Positions 34,260-43,726 of a stretch of DNA of 64,000 nt are shown here, piece by piece. This stretch comes from Mycobacterium sp. D16R12. Lineage in GTDB: Bacteria; Actinomycetota; Actinomycetes; Mycobacteriales; Mycobacteriaceae. The first letter of the stretch is position 1. The number at the start of each line of letters is the position of its first letter. Below the pieces are notes generated by a model, which worked only from the letters and a program-made list of their open reading frames with translations, was not told the origin of the DNA and did no database searches. Position numbers and translations under genes: made by a program. The DNA lies in contig NZ_MAFC01000028.1 in NCBI RefSeq assembly GCF_002013465.1, forward strand, positions 99,934-163,933, written 5' to 3'.

Positions 34260-37232
34260 GTGTCCTTCAATCTCTCCTCCTTGACCAAGCCTGTCGCGCG
34301 TCTGGCGGCCACCGCGCAGAACGGGTTGGAGGTTCTGCGCCTCGGCGGACTGGAAACCGGCAGCACCGCCTCCTCGCACCAGATCGTCGAGAGTGTGCCC
34401 ATGTACCGGCTGCGCCGCTACTTCGCACCGGGATCCTCCGAGACAGCGGACGCCGGACCTGTGGTGCTGATGGTGCACCCGATGATGATGGCCGCCGACA
34501 TGTGGGACGTCACCCAGGATGGCGGCGCCGTCGGCATCCTGCACCGCGCCGGCATCGATCCATGGGTCATTGACTTCGGCAGCCCCGACCGGATGGCCGG
34601 CGGCATGGAACGCACCCTGTCCGATCACGTGGTGGCCGTCAGCGACGCCATCGAGACCGTGCATCGGATCACCGGCCGTCAGATACACCTGGCCGGATAC
34701 TCACAAGGCGGCATGTTCTGCTACCAGACTGCGGCACTGCGCAAGTCGCGCACCATCGCGAGCATCATCACGTTCGGTTCGCCGGTCGACGCCAACGCCG
34801 CCATGCCCATGGGACTGCCCGCCGGGCTTTCGGCCGATATCGCCGAGTTCATGGCCGACCACATATTCAGCCGGTTCTCCATCCCGGCATGGTCGGCGCG
34901 CATCGGGTTCCAGATGCTGGACCCGGTCAAGACCGTCAAGGGTCGCCTCGACTTCTTGCGGCAGCTGCACGACCGCGATGCGCTGCTACCACGCGAACAA
35001 CAGCGCAAGTTCCTCGCCAATGAGGGGTGGATCGCCTGGTCCGGACCTGCGATCGCCGAGCTGCTGCGCCAGTTCGTGGTGCACAACCGGATGACCACCG
35101 GTGGCTTCACCGTCAACGATCGTGTGGTCACCCTCAGCGACATCACCTGCCCGGTCTTGGCGGTGGTGGGCGAGGTCGACGACATCGGACAGCCGGCGTC
35201 GGTGCGCGGCATCCTGCGCGCCGCACCGAAGGCCGACGTGTACGAGTACCTCATCCGCGCCGGTCACTTCGGTCTCGTCGTCGGCTCGACCGCGGTGGCC
35301 CAGACGTGGCCGACGGTCAGCCAGTGGGTGCAATGGCGTGAGGGTGACGCGACGAAGCCCCCGTCGGTTGACCTCATGTACGAGCACGAGAGTGGCCAGC
35401 TCGACGGCGGCGGTGTCCCGCTCACCTCCCGGGTCGCACACGGCTTGAGCACCACCACCGAGGTGGCCATCGCCGCCGCCCGAACGGCGGGTGCGGCCGC
35501 GGCCGCCGCCAACAAGTCGGTGAAATCCATTGCTGTCGAAGCGGTTCGCACGCTGCCGCGGTTGACTCGCCTCGGGCAGATCCACGATCACACCCGAATC
35601 TCTCTGGGCCGGTTGATGACCGAACAGGCCCGTCGCACGCCCCACGGTGAGAGCTTCCTGTTCGACGGGCGGGTGCACACCTATGAGGCGGTGGATCGCC
35701 GCATCAACAATGTCGTCAGGGGCCTCATCGAGGTGGGTGTACGTCAGGGCGTCCGGGTGGGTGTTCTGATGGAGACCCGTCCCAGCGCCCTGGTGGCGAT
35801 CGCCGCGCTGTCCCGGCTGGGGGCCGTCGCGGTGCTGCTGCCGCCCGATGCCGACCTCGAGGTCGCGGTGAAGCTGGGAGAGATTTCCGAGCTGCTCACC
35901 GATCCGCCTAATCTTCCTGTCGCACAAGACCTTCCCGTGCACATTCTGGTGCTTGGCGGCGGCGAGTCGCGCGACCTGTCCATACCGGACGACGGCTCGA
36001 TCATCGACATGGAGAAGATCGACCCCGACGCGGTCGAGCTGCCCGGCTGGTACCGGCCCGATCCAGGGCAAGCCCGCGATCTGGCGTTCGTGATGTTCAG
36101 CGGATACGGATCGCGCCTGGTGCCCAAGCAGATCACCAATCACCGGTGGGCATTGTCGGCGTTCGGTACCGCGTCGGCGGCCGCGCTCACCGCCAATGAC
36201 ACCGTGTACTGCCTCACACCGCTGCACCATCAGTCCGGGCTCTTGGTGAGCCTGGGTGGGGCAGTGGCAGGCGGTGCGCGAATTGCCTTGTCACGCGGGC
36301 TCAATCCCGATCGATTTGTGCAAGAGGTGCATCAGTACGGCGTGACCGTCGTCTCCTACACCTGGGCGATGATGCACGAGGTCGTTGACGACCCTTCGCT
36401 GGCATTGGGTGCGCACCACCCCGTGCGGTTGTTCATCGGTTCGGGCATGCCCTCGGGCTTGTGGCGGCGCGTCACCGAGCGATTCGCGCCTGCCCACGTC
36501 GTCGAGTTCTTCGCGACCACCGACGGGGAAGCGGTGTTGGCCAATGTGTCCGGTACCAAGATCGGCAGCAAGGGCCGGCCGCTTCCCGGTGGCGGCAAGG
36601 TTCGGCTGGCCGCATATGACCCTGTCGACGACGTCATCATCGAGGGGGAAGACGGATTCGTCCAGATCGCCAGGCCTGGCGAGGTCGGTCTGCTGTTGGC
36701 CAAGCCCCCCGGCGATGTGGACCCCGCCGCGGCGGTCCGGCGTGGCGTGTTCGCCCCCGGTGATACGTGGGTGTCTTCGGAGTCCCTTTTCCGCCGCGAC
36801 GAGGACGGCGACTTCTGGATGCTCGACGGCCGCAACACCGCGATCCGCACCGCACACGGCGTTGTGTACGCCGAAGCAACCAGTCATGCCCTGGGTTCGG
36901 TGAGCGCCATCGACCTAGTCGCGACGTACCCGGTGGAGTCCGGTGAGACCAACGTCGCGGTGACCGCTGTGGTTCTGCGCCCCGGCGAAGCGATCTCCCC
37001 GGCCGACCTGGCCGAGGCGTTTGCCACTGTGCCGATATCGGAGCGCCCCAATATCGTCAAGGTGGTACCCAACCTGCCACTGAGCGCCACGTATCGCCCT
37101 TCCACAACACACCTTCGGGAGTCCGGCTTCCCGAAGCCGGGGCGGCAAACCTGGTATCTCGACCCCGAATCAGGTGCCTACCATCGGTTGACCGCCGCGA
37201 CATATGACGCGCTGCAGGGCGCCACGCAGTAG
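34260..37232 (+). CDS. Alpha/beta-hydrolase fused to AMP-binding domain (Rv1683-like)
   Basis: 990 aa. Residues about 40-370 form an alpha/beta-hydrolase related to PhaC-type polyester synthases, with nucleophile Ser148 in GYSQGG, an Asp in VVGEVDDIGQP and a His in IRAGHFGLVVGS. An Ala-rich linker (about 400-430) leads to an acyl-CoA synthetase-like domain. The usual P-loop is replaced by FSGYGSRLVPK (613-623), the conserved TGD by SES in VSSESLFRRDEDGDFWMLDGR, and no catalytic SGK lysine is evident near the C-terminus, so the ligase half may be inactive or work differently. M. tuberculosis Rv1683 has the same fusion and is linked to neutral-lipid metabolism. GTG 34260. Confidence 0.88.
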   Translation: MSFNLSSLTKPVARLAATAQNGLEVLRLGGLETGSTASSHQIVESVPMYRLRRYFAPGSSETADAGPVVLMVHPMMMAADMWDVTQDGGAVGILHRAGIDPWVIDFGSPDRMAGGMERTLSDHVVAVSDAIETVHRITGRQIHLAGYSQGGMFCYQTAALRKSRTIASIITFGSPVDANAAMPMGLPAGLSADIAEFMADHIFSRFSIPAWSARIGFQMLDPVKTVKGRLDFLRQLHDRDALLPREQQRKFLANEGWIAWSGPAIAELLRQFVVHNRMTTGGFTVNDRVVTLSDITCPVLAVVGEVDDIGQPASVRGILRAAPKADVYEYLIRAGHFGLVVGSTAVAQTWPTVSQWVQWREGDATKPPSVDLMYEHESGQLDGGGVPLTSRVAHGLSTTTEVAIAAARTAGAAAAAANKSVKSIAVEAVRTLPRLTRLGQIHDHTRISLGRLMTEQARRTPHGESFLFDGRVHTYEAVDRRINNVVRGLIEVGVRQGVRVGVLMETRPSALVAIAALSRLGAVAVLLPPDADLEVAVKLGEISELLTDPPNLPVAQDLPVHILVLGGGESRDLSIPDDGSIIDMEKIDPDAVELPGWYRPDPGQARDLAFVMFSGYGSRLVPKQITNHRWALSAFGTASAAALTANDTVYCLTPLHHQSGLLVSLGGAVAGGARIALSRGLNPDRFVQEVHQYGVTVVSYTWAMMHEVVDDPSLALGAHHPVRLFIGSGMPSGLWRRVTERFAPAHVVEFFATTDGEAVLANVSGTKIGSKGRPLPGGGKVRLAAYDPVDDVIIEGEDGFVQIARPGEVGLLLAKPPGDVDPAAAVRRGVFAPGDTWVSSESLFRRDEDGDFWMLDGRNTAIRTAHGVVYAEATSHALGSVSAIDLVATYPVESGETNVAVTAVVLRPGEAISPADLAEAFATVPISERPNIVKVVPNLPLSATYRPSTTHLRESGFPKPGRQTWYLDPESGAYHRLTAATYDALQGATQ

Positions 37233-37333
37233 CCCGCGGCGGGGCGCCACCAGCGCGGTTCCCGCCGCCTTCCGCTGCTGATGTGGCGTGGTGTTGTTAG
37301 GCTGACGTCCGCGATACCCGGAAGGAACTCGTC

Positions 37334-37813
37334 ATGCCGACACGCCTACGTGCCATCACTGGTACCGCACTGGCCGCCGCCGGTCTCTCCGCAGCCTTAG
37401 TGTTCGGGCCCGGTGTCGGCACCGCCGGCGCCGATGTGCTTGATGACATCGCGCACGAGTACTCCACCGGAACTAGTGGCGGTCAGGTCTCCAACCTGGT
37501 CCGCACGGCGCTTCAGCTACGAGCCAGGGGCGCGCAGGTGAGCTCCTCGCAGAATGATGCCCTTAAGGCCGCGCTCGACAAGCGGCCCAGCCAGATGCCA
37601 CTGATCAACTCGCTGAAGTCGGTCATCGCCACGCAGTCCCAGTTCCTCAAGGCCGCCCAGAAGCCACAGCAGCCCGTCCATATCGGCATCAGCGGTACCA
37701 ACGGATCCAACAATCCGAACGGTGGACCGCCCAACGTCAGCCCAGGACCGGGTATCGGCGTCAGCGGAGGCGGGGGCCAACAGATCTTCAACGAGAACAT
37801 CCCGCTGGGCTGA
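37334..37813 (+). CDS. Secreted hypothetical protein
   Basis: 159 aa. A Sec signal peptide (PTRLRAITG, hydrophobic core, cleavage near TAGA before DVLDD) precedes about 80 helical residues (SNLVRTALQLRARGAQVSSSQNDALKAAL) and a Gly/Asn/Pro-rich disordered C-terminus. No cysteine, no lipobox. Unknown function; it looks like a small periplasmic or surface protein. ATG 37334 has GGAAGGAACTCGTC before it and a TAGGCT -10-like element about 40 nt upstream. Confidence 0.75.
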   Translation: MPTRLRAITGTALAAAGLSAALVFGPGVGTAGADVLDDIAHEYSTGTSGGQVSNLVRTALQLRARGAQVSSSQNDALKAALDKRPSQMPLINSLKSVIATQSQFLKAAQKPQQPVHIGISGTNGSNNPNGGPPNVSPGPGIGVSGGGGQQIFNENIPLG

Positions 37814-37823
37814 TATCACCGAC

Positions 37824-38027
37824 ATGCCTCTTGACGCCGCACTCCTCGACATCCTGGTCTGCCCGATTGACCGCGGGACACTCCTGCTCATCGGCGGCGA
37901 GACCGACGGCATTCTCTACAACCCTCGCCTACGTAAGGCCTATCGGATCGAAAACTCCATCCCGGTGCTCTTGCCCGACGAGGCCCGTGACGTGACCGAC
38001 GAAGAACACCGGCGCTTCACCGCGTAA
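37824..38027 (+). CDS. Trm112-like small protein (Rv1684 position)
   Basis: 67 aa. LDAALLDILVCPIDRGTLLLI and LYNPRLRKAYRIENSIPVLLPDEARDV match the UPF0434/Trm112 pattern, whose eukaryotic members activate methyltransferases. Only one Cys of the zinc set remains, common in bacterial forms. It starts 10 nt after the secreted protein gene. Its partner methyltransferase, if any, is not obvious nearby. Confidence 0.8.
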   Translation: MPLDAALLDILVCPIDRGTLLLIGGETDGILYNPRLRKAYRIENSIPVLLPDEARDVTDEEHRRFTA

Positions 38028-38088
38028 GGCTCGGCAGCTCACCTGTCACCCGCAACACGCCGCTCCCGGAGTCAAGGACAATCGTGGG

Positions 38089-38706
38089 GTGAGTGTCGAG
38101 ATCCTGACGACCCATCCGGTCAACGCTGCACAGCGCCTTCTCGGCGCCACCATCGAATCGCGCGGGGTCAGCGCGCTGATCGTCGAAGTAGAGGCCTACG
38201 GGGGAGTGCCCGATGGTCCATGGCCCGATCCCGCCTCGCACTCGTTTCGTGGGCCTACGAATCGCAATCGGATCATGTTCGGGCCTGCAGGCCATCTGTA
38301 TGTATACCGAAGTCATGGAATTCACCTGTGCGCCAACGTGGTTTGCGGCCCGGACGGTATCGCCGGCGGTGTGCTGATGCGGGCCGGTGCGATCGTGGAC
38401 GGGGCGCCCACGTGCTGGCAGCGGCGTCCCACCGCCCGTAATGACGCGGGCTTGGCCCGCGGTCCTGGAAACCTGGGCGCCGCTCTCGGGATCACCCCGG
38501 AGGACAACGGCGTCGATATCTTCTCCGCATCCAGTCCGGTGCGTGTGGTGTTGAGCCACGAACGGAAGGCGCAGTCCGGGCCGCGAGTGGGTGTCAGCGT
38601 GGCCGCGGATCGGCCCTGGCGGTTCTGGCTGCCCGGATACCCCGAGGTATCCGCGTATCGGCGTAGTCCCCGCGCGCCGCGACCCGATACTGAGCTATAT
38701 GCCTGA
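38089..38706 (+). CDS. mpg: 3-methyladenine DNA glycosylase (MPG/AAG family)
   Basis: 205 aa. Base excision of alkylated and deaminated purines. Family marks: LLGATIESRG, IVEVEAYGG with the catalytic Glu, DPASHSFRGPTNRNRIMFGPAGHLYVYRSHGIHLCANVV, and LARGPGNLGAALGI. GTG 38089. Its last 8 nt overlap the start of the ADP-ribosylglycohydrolase gene, so the two are probably co-translated. Confidence 0.94.
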   Translation: MSVEILTTHPVNAAQRLLGATIESRGVSALIVEVEAYGGVPDGPWPDPASHSFRGPTNRNRIMFGPAGHLYVYRSHGIHLCANVVCGPDGIAGGVLMRAGAIVDGAPTCWQRRPTARNDAGLARGPGNLGAALGITPEDNGVDIFSASSPVRVVLSHERKAQSGPRVGVSVAADRPWRFWLPGYPEVSAYRRSPRAPRPDTELYA

Positions 38707-39724
38707 CGGACGAATACGCGCAGCACTGCTCGGTGGTGCGCTCGGTGACGCCCTCGGCGGGTTCGTCGAGTTCGACAGCATTGAGCAGATCCGGCTGCAG
38801 TGCGGACATGACGGCATTGCCGAACCCGAACCGGGGCAGCCGATGCTCATCACCGACGACACTCAAATGACGCTGTTCACCGCCGAGGCGCTCATCCGCG
38901 CCCGCTGTGACCCCGCGAACGACCCGGCTGACATCGCCCATCGCGCCTACCTGCGCTGGCTGCATACCCAGGGCGGCCAGGTGCCCGCAGATGTCATCGA
39001 TGGATGGCTGGTCACCGTCTCGGAGCTGCACTCACTGCGGGCGCCCGGGAACACCTGCCTAACGGCGCTGGAGTCCACCAGTTCACCTGCCCGCGAGCGC
39101 GGTTCGCGCACGCACCCGTTGAACAATTCCAAGGGTTGCGGGGCAGTGATGCGCGCCGCACCGGTGGGACTTGCCGAGCGCGATCCGGCCAGGGCCTTCG
39201 AGCTGGCGGCGGATATGGGGGCGCTCACCCACTCACATCCCAGCGGTTACCTCAGTGCCGGAGCCCTGGCGGTGATCGTCAATCGACTGGCGGCCGGGGC
39301 GTCGCTGGCGGAGGCCGTGCAGAGGGCACTGGATCTGCTCGCCGCGCATTCCGGATACGAGGAAACACACGAAGCCCTCAGCAGAGGTATCGAGCTCGCC
39401 GCGCACGAACGGCCCACTCCGGAACGCATCGCGTCTCAGCTCGGTGGTGGATGGGTCGGGGAGGAAGCACTTGCCATCGGTGTCTGCGCGGCCGCTCGTG
39501 CGCGCGACTTCAAGGACGGAATCCGGTTGTCGGTGAACCATTCCGGCGACTCCGACTCCACCGGGTCCATCACCGGAAACATCCTTGGGGCGATGTGGGG
39601 CATGCGGGCGCTACCCCCGGACTGGCTGGATCGGCTCGAACTGCGCGAGGTCATCGCCACCATCGCCCACGATCTTCTCGGGCCTTCGGGGCCTCGATGG
39701 GATGAGCGGTATCCCGCACGCTGA
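38699..39724 (+). CDS. ADP-ribosylglycohydrolase family protein
   Basis: 341 aa of the DraG/ARH fold, which removes ADP-ribose from proteins, nucleic acids or small acceptors using two Mg ions. Metal ligands are visible in LGGALGDALGGFVEF with ITDDTQMTLFTAEAL (about 48-62) and in NHSGDSDSTGSITGNILGAMWG (about 278-299), the full dinuclear set. ATG 38699 lies inside the 3' end of mpg (8 nt overlap). The pairing with a DNA glycosylase suggests a role in DNA-related ADP-ribosylation, but this is inference. Not in the M. tuberculosis block. Confidence 0.9.
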   Translation: MPDGRIRAALLGGALGDALGGFVEFDSIEQIRLQCGHDGIAEPEPGQPMLITDDTQMTLFTAEALIRARCDPANDPADIAHRAYLRWLHTQGGQVPADVIDGWLVTVSELHSLRAPGNTCLTALESTSSPARERGSRTHPLNNSKGCGAVMRAAPVGLAERDPARAFELAADMGALTHSHPSGYLSAGALAVIVNRLAAGASLAEAVQRALDLLAAHSGYEETHEALSRGIELAAHERPTPERIASQLGGGWVGEEALAIGVCAAARARDFKDGIRLSVNHSGDSDSTGSITGNILGAMWGMRALPPDWLDRLELREVIATIAHDLLGPSGPRWDERYPAR

Positions 39725-39736
39725 ACCCGATAGGGG

Positions 39737-41065
<1,329 letters not shown>

Positions 41066-41077
41066 TCGCAGAGTCCG

Positions 41078-42736
41078 CTACGTCCACTGGGGTTCAACGG
41101 ATTCCTTCACCTTGCCGTCCTCGCCGAAGACGAGGTAGCGCGTGAAGGCCCGTGCGAACCAGCGATCGTGGGTAACTGCGATGACCGTACCGTCGAAGGC
41201 CGCCAACGCGTCTTCCAATGCCTCCGCTGAATGCAGGTCCAGGTTGTCGGTCGGCTCGTCGAGGAGCAGCAATGTCGACCCCATCAACTCCAGCAGCAGG
41301 ATCTGGAATCGGCCCTGCTGCCCACCGGAAAGCGAGCCGAAGGTCTGCTCGGCGGACGGCGCCAGCCCGTAGCGGTCCAGGATCCGTGAGGCCTGCTCAC
41401 GTCCGTGTCCTGCGCGTCGCTCGTCCCCGTGATGCAGGATGTCCAGCAGCGTCCGATCCATCAGCCCCTCGTGATGGTGTGTCTGTGCGAACCAACCCGG
41501 GCGGACTCGCGCGCCGAGCCGCAACCGCCCGGCGTGGCGAACTGCTTCGGGAATCATGTCGCCCACCGGCAACTGGTCCGGCTCCGGATCGCTGCCCCCA
41601 CAGGCCAGCAGTCGCAGGAAATGTGACTTGCCGGTGCCGTTGCCGCCCAGCACCGCGACCCGATCCCCGTACCACAACTCGGTAGTGAATGGCTTTGTGA
41701 GACCGGTCAACTCAAGGCCTTCTGCGATTACGGCACGCTTGGCGGTACGGCCGCCGGTGAGACGCATGCGAACGTTTTGCCGCAGTGGGACTGCTTCGGG
41801 TGGCCCCGCCTCATCGAATCGACGCAGCCGGGTCTCGGCTGCCTGTAGACGGCTGGCCATATCGGAGTTGTACGCCGCCTTCTGCCGGTACATCAACACC
41901 AGTTCGCGCAGCGCCGCCCGCTGTTCGTCCCAGCGACGACGCAACTCGGCGAGTTTGGCATTCCGGTCCGCCCGCGCCTGGTGATACGTCGCGAACGATC
42001 CCGGGTGCACCCACAGCGAGGACCCGGACCGGGTGGGTTCCAGCGTGGCGACCTGGCCGGCAACGCGATTGATCAACTCGCGATCGTGGCTGACGAACAG
42101 GACAGTCTTGGGCGACTCCGCGAGCCTGCCCTCAAGCCACCGTTTGGCCGGGACATCCAGATAGTTGTCGGGCTCGTCGAGTAGCAGCACATCGTGGGAA
42201 CCACGCAGCAGCGATTCGAGGACCAGGCGCTTCTGCTGGCCGCCAGACAGTGTGTTGACACCGCGAAATCTGGCCAGTTCGAACGGAATTCCCAGCGCCG
42301 CCATGGTGTGCACGTCACATTCGGTCTCGAACTCGTACCCGCCCACATCGGCCCAGTCGGCCAGCGCTTGTGCGTACGTGAGCTGATCGCGTTCGCTGTC
42401 ATGCTCCATGAGCGCCAGCTCGGCGCGGTCCAGACGGCCGGCGGCAACTCTGATGCGATCCGGCGCCACCGACAGCAGCAGATCGCGGACCGTCGAATCG
42501 TCCCGAACGGAACCGATGAACTGTCGCATCACGCCGAGCTGCCCGCCACGCGTGACGGACCCGTCGTGCGGATCTGTGTCGCCCGCGATCACGCGCAACA
42601 ACGTCGACTTACCGGTCCCGTTGGGGCCGATCAGCGCGGTTTTGCTGCCTTCGCCGACGCGGAGGCTGACATCGTGAAGAAGTGCTCTGCCGTCCGGGAG
42701 GTGGTAGCCGATGGCATCGAGCTGCACATGGCTCAT
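41078..42736 (-). CDS. ABC-F family ATPase, probable ribosome-protection protein
   Basis: 552 aa with two ABC domains and no membrane segments. Walker A sites GPNGTGKST and GGNGTGKSH, signatures LSGGQQKR and LSGGQQGR, Walker B LLLDEPDNYLD and LLLDEPTDNLD; the inter-domain linker (about 240-330) is Arg-rich and would reach into the ribosome. ABC-F proteins of this kind free ribosomes from macrolides, lincosamides or similar drugs. A gene in the same place next to tyrS in M. abscessus, MAB_2355c, has been reported to give macrolide resistance by ribosome protection (recalled, not checked). It is convergent with tyrS (12 nt gap) and preceded by a 34-codon upstream ORF ending 5 nt before ATG 42736. 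Confidence 0.88.
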   Translation of the reverse strand: MSHVQLDAIGYHLPDGRALLHDVSLRVGEGSKTALIGPNGTGKSTLLRVIAGDTDPHDGSVTRGGQLGVMRQFIGSVRDDSTVRDLLLSVAPDRIRVAAGRLDRAELALMEHDSERDQLTYAQALADWADVGGYEFETECDVHTMAALGIPFELARFRGVNTLSGGQQKRLVLESLLRGSHDVLLLDEPDNYLDVPAKRWLEGRLAESPKTVLFVSHDRELINRVAGQVATLEPTRSGSSLWVHPGSFATYHQARADRNAKLAELRRRWDEQRAALRELVLMYRQKAAYNSDMASRLQAAETRLRRFDEAGPPEAVPLRQNVRMRLTGGRTAKRAVIAEGLELTGLTKPFTTELWYGDRVAVLGGNGTGKSHFLRLLACGGSDPEPDQLPVGDMIPEAVRHAGRLRLGARVRPGWFAQTHHHEGLMDRTLLDILHHGDERRAGHGREQASRILDRYGLAPSAEQTFGSLSGGQQGRFQILLLELMGSTLLLLDEPTDNLDLHSAEALEDALAAFDGTVIAVTHDRWFARAFTRYLVFGEDGKVKESVEPQWT

Positions 42737-42741
42737 AACGC

Positions 42742-42846
42742 TCAGTCTGCGTAACGGATCACATCGATCGCCACTGAATTTCCGGCGAAGGCCCTGTTAC
42801 CGGCATACTCGCGCTGTAGCACATGGTCTTCGCGCAAGCGGCTCAT
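42742..42846 (-). CDS. 34-codon leader ORF upstream of the ABC-F gene
   Basis: Begins in repeat copy C (MSRLREDHVLQREY...) and ends with TGA 5 nt before the ABC-F start, which has no good Shine-Dalgarno of its own (CTGAGCGTT). Such placement suggests reinitiation after the leader or control by ribosome stalling, as with leader peptides of erm and other antibiotic-resistance genes. No Shine-Dalgarno precedes the leader ATG, so it would need a leaderless or near-leaderless transcript. Codon content gives no obvious stall motif. Confidence 0.5.
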   Translation of the reverse strand: MSRLREDHVLQREYAGNRAFAGNSVAIDVIRYAD

Positions 42847-42847
42847 C
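42827..42847 (-). repeat. Dispersed MSRLRE repeat, copy C (upstream of ABC-F)
   Basis: Minus-strand ATGAGCCGCTTGCGCGAAGA preceded by G, identical to copy A over 21 nt, then CC as in copy B. Its ATG opens the ABC-F leader ORF. It sits only 7 nt from the AAGGAGG Shine-Dalgarno of the divergent TPR gene. Confidence 0.85.
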
Positions 42848-42865
42848 GACAATAAGGAGGTGCCC

Positions 42866-43726
42866 GTGGACCAGCGAGGACCCAGGCAGCAGGGGCCCAG
42901 AAAACACGGCCCGAGTCGCCCCGAACAGGATTCAGGTGCCCGGCGGGACGACCGTGGTGGTGGCGCAGCGCGTCCGCGCCGGTCGGATGAGCGCGGAGGC
43001 GACAGATCTCAGCGAAATCAGGCGCCGCGGCCTCGGCGCACCGACGAGCGTCAGGCCCCGCGAAACTTCGGCCCGACCATTCCCGACGAGGTCGAGGCCA
43101 AGCAGCTGGCCCACGATGTGCGCGCCGAACTACTGAGCCTCGACAAGAACACCGCCGATACGGTGGCCCGGCATCTGGTCGTCGCGGGCAATCTGCTCGA
43201 TGAGGACCCGGAGGGCGCGCTGGAGCACGCCAAGGCCGCCAAGAGCCGTGCGGCCCGCATCGCCGGTGTCCGCGAAGCGCTCGGCATCGCCGCCTATCAC
43301 TGCGGAGACTGGGCGTTGGCGTTGTCCGAGCTGCGTGCGGCCAAGCGCATGGGCACCCGGTCGCCGCTGCTGGCGCTCATCGCCGATTGCGAACGGGGCG
43401 TCGGCCGACCCGAACGCGCCATCGAACTCGCCCGCGGTGATGAGGCCAAGGCGCTCACCGGCGACGCCGCCGACGAACTGCGCATCGTCATCGCCGGAGC
43501 GCGCGCCGATATGGGACAGCTCGATCAGGCGTTGGCGGTGCTGTCCACGCCGGCACCCGATCCGAAGCGTGCCGGTGTGGTCGCGGCCCGGCTGTTCTAC
43601 GCCTATGCCGATATCCTCCTGGCTCTGGATCGCAAACCCGAAGCGGTGCAATGGTTCCTGCACGCCGCCAACGCCGATGTCGAAGGTCACACGGACGCCG
43701 AGGATCGGGCAGCCGAACTTGCCTGA
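42866..43726 (+). CDS. TPR-like helical repeat protein (Rv1691 position)
   Basis: 286 aa. The first 75 residues are a disordered, highly charged Gln/Arg/Gly/Pro-rich segment (GPRQQGPRKHGPS, RRSDERGGDRS); the rest is a helical solenoid of TPR-like pairs (LEHAKAAKSRAARIAGVREALGIAAYHCGDWALALSELRAAKRMG). Such proteins scaffold protein-protein contacts. GTG 42866 is preferred to GTG 42860 because AAGGAGG ends at 42860. Stop overlaps the next gene's TTG start region. Role unknown. Confidence 0.82.
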   Translation: MDQRGPRQQGPRKHGPSRPEQDSGARRDDRGGGAARPRRSDERGGDRSQRNQAPRPRRTDERQAPRNFGPTIPDEVEAKQLAHDVRAELLSLDKNTADTVARHLVVAGNLLDEDPEGALEHAKAAKSRAARIAGVREALGIAAYHCGDWALALSELRAAKRMGTRSPLLALIADCERGVGRPERAIELARGDEAKALTGDAADELRIVIAGARADMGQLDQALAVLSTPAPDPKRAGVVAARLFYAYADILLALDRKPEAVQWFLHAANADVEGHTDAEDRAAELA

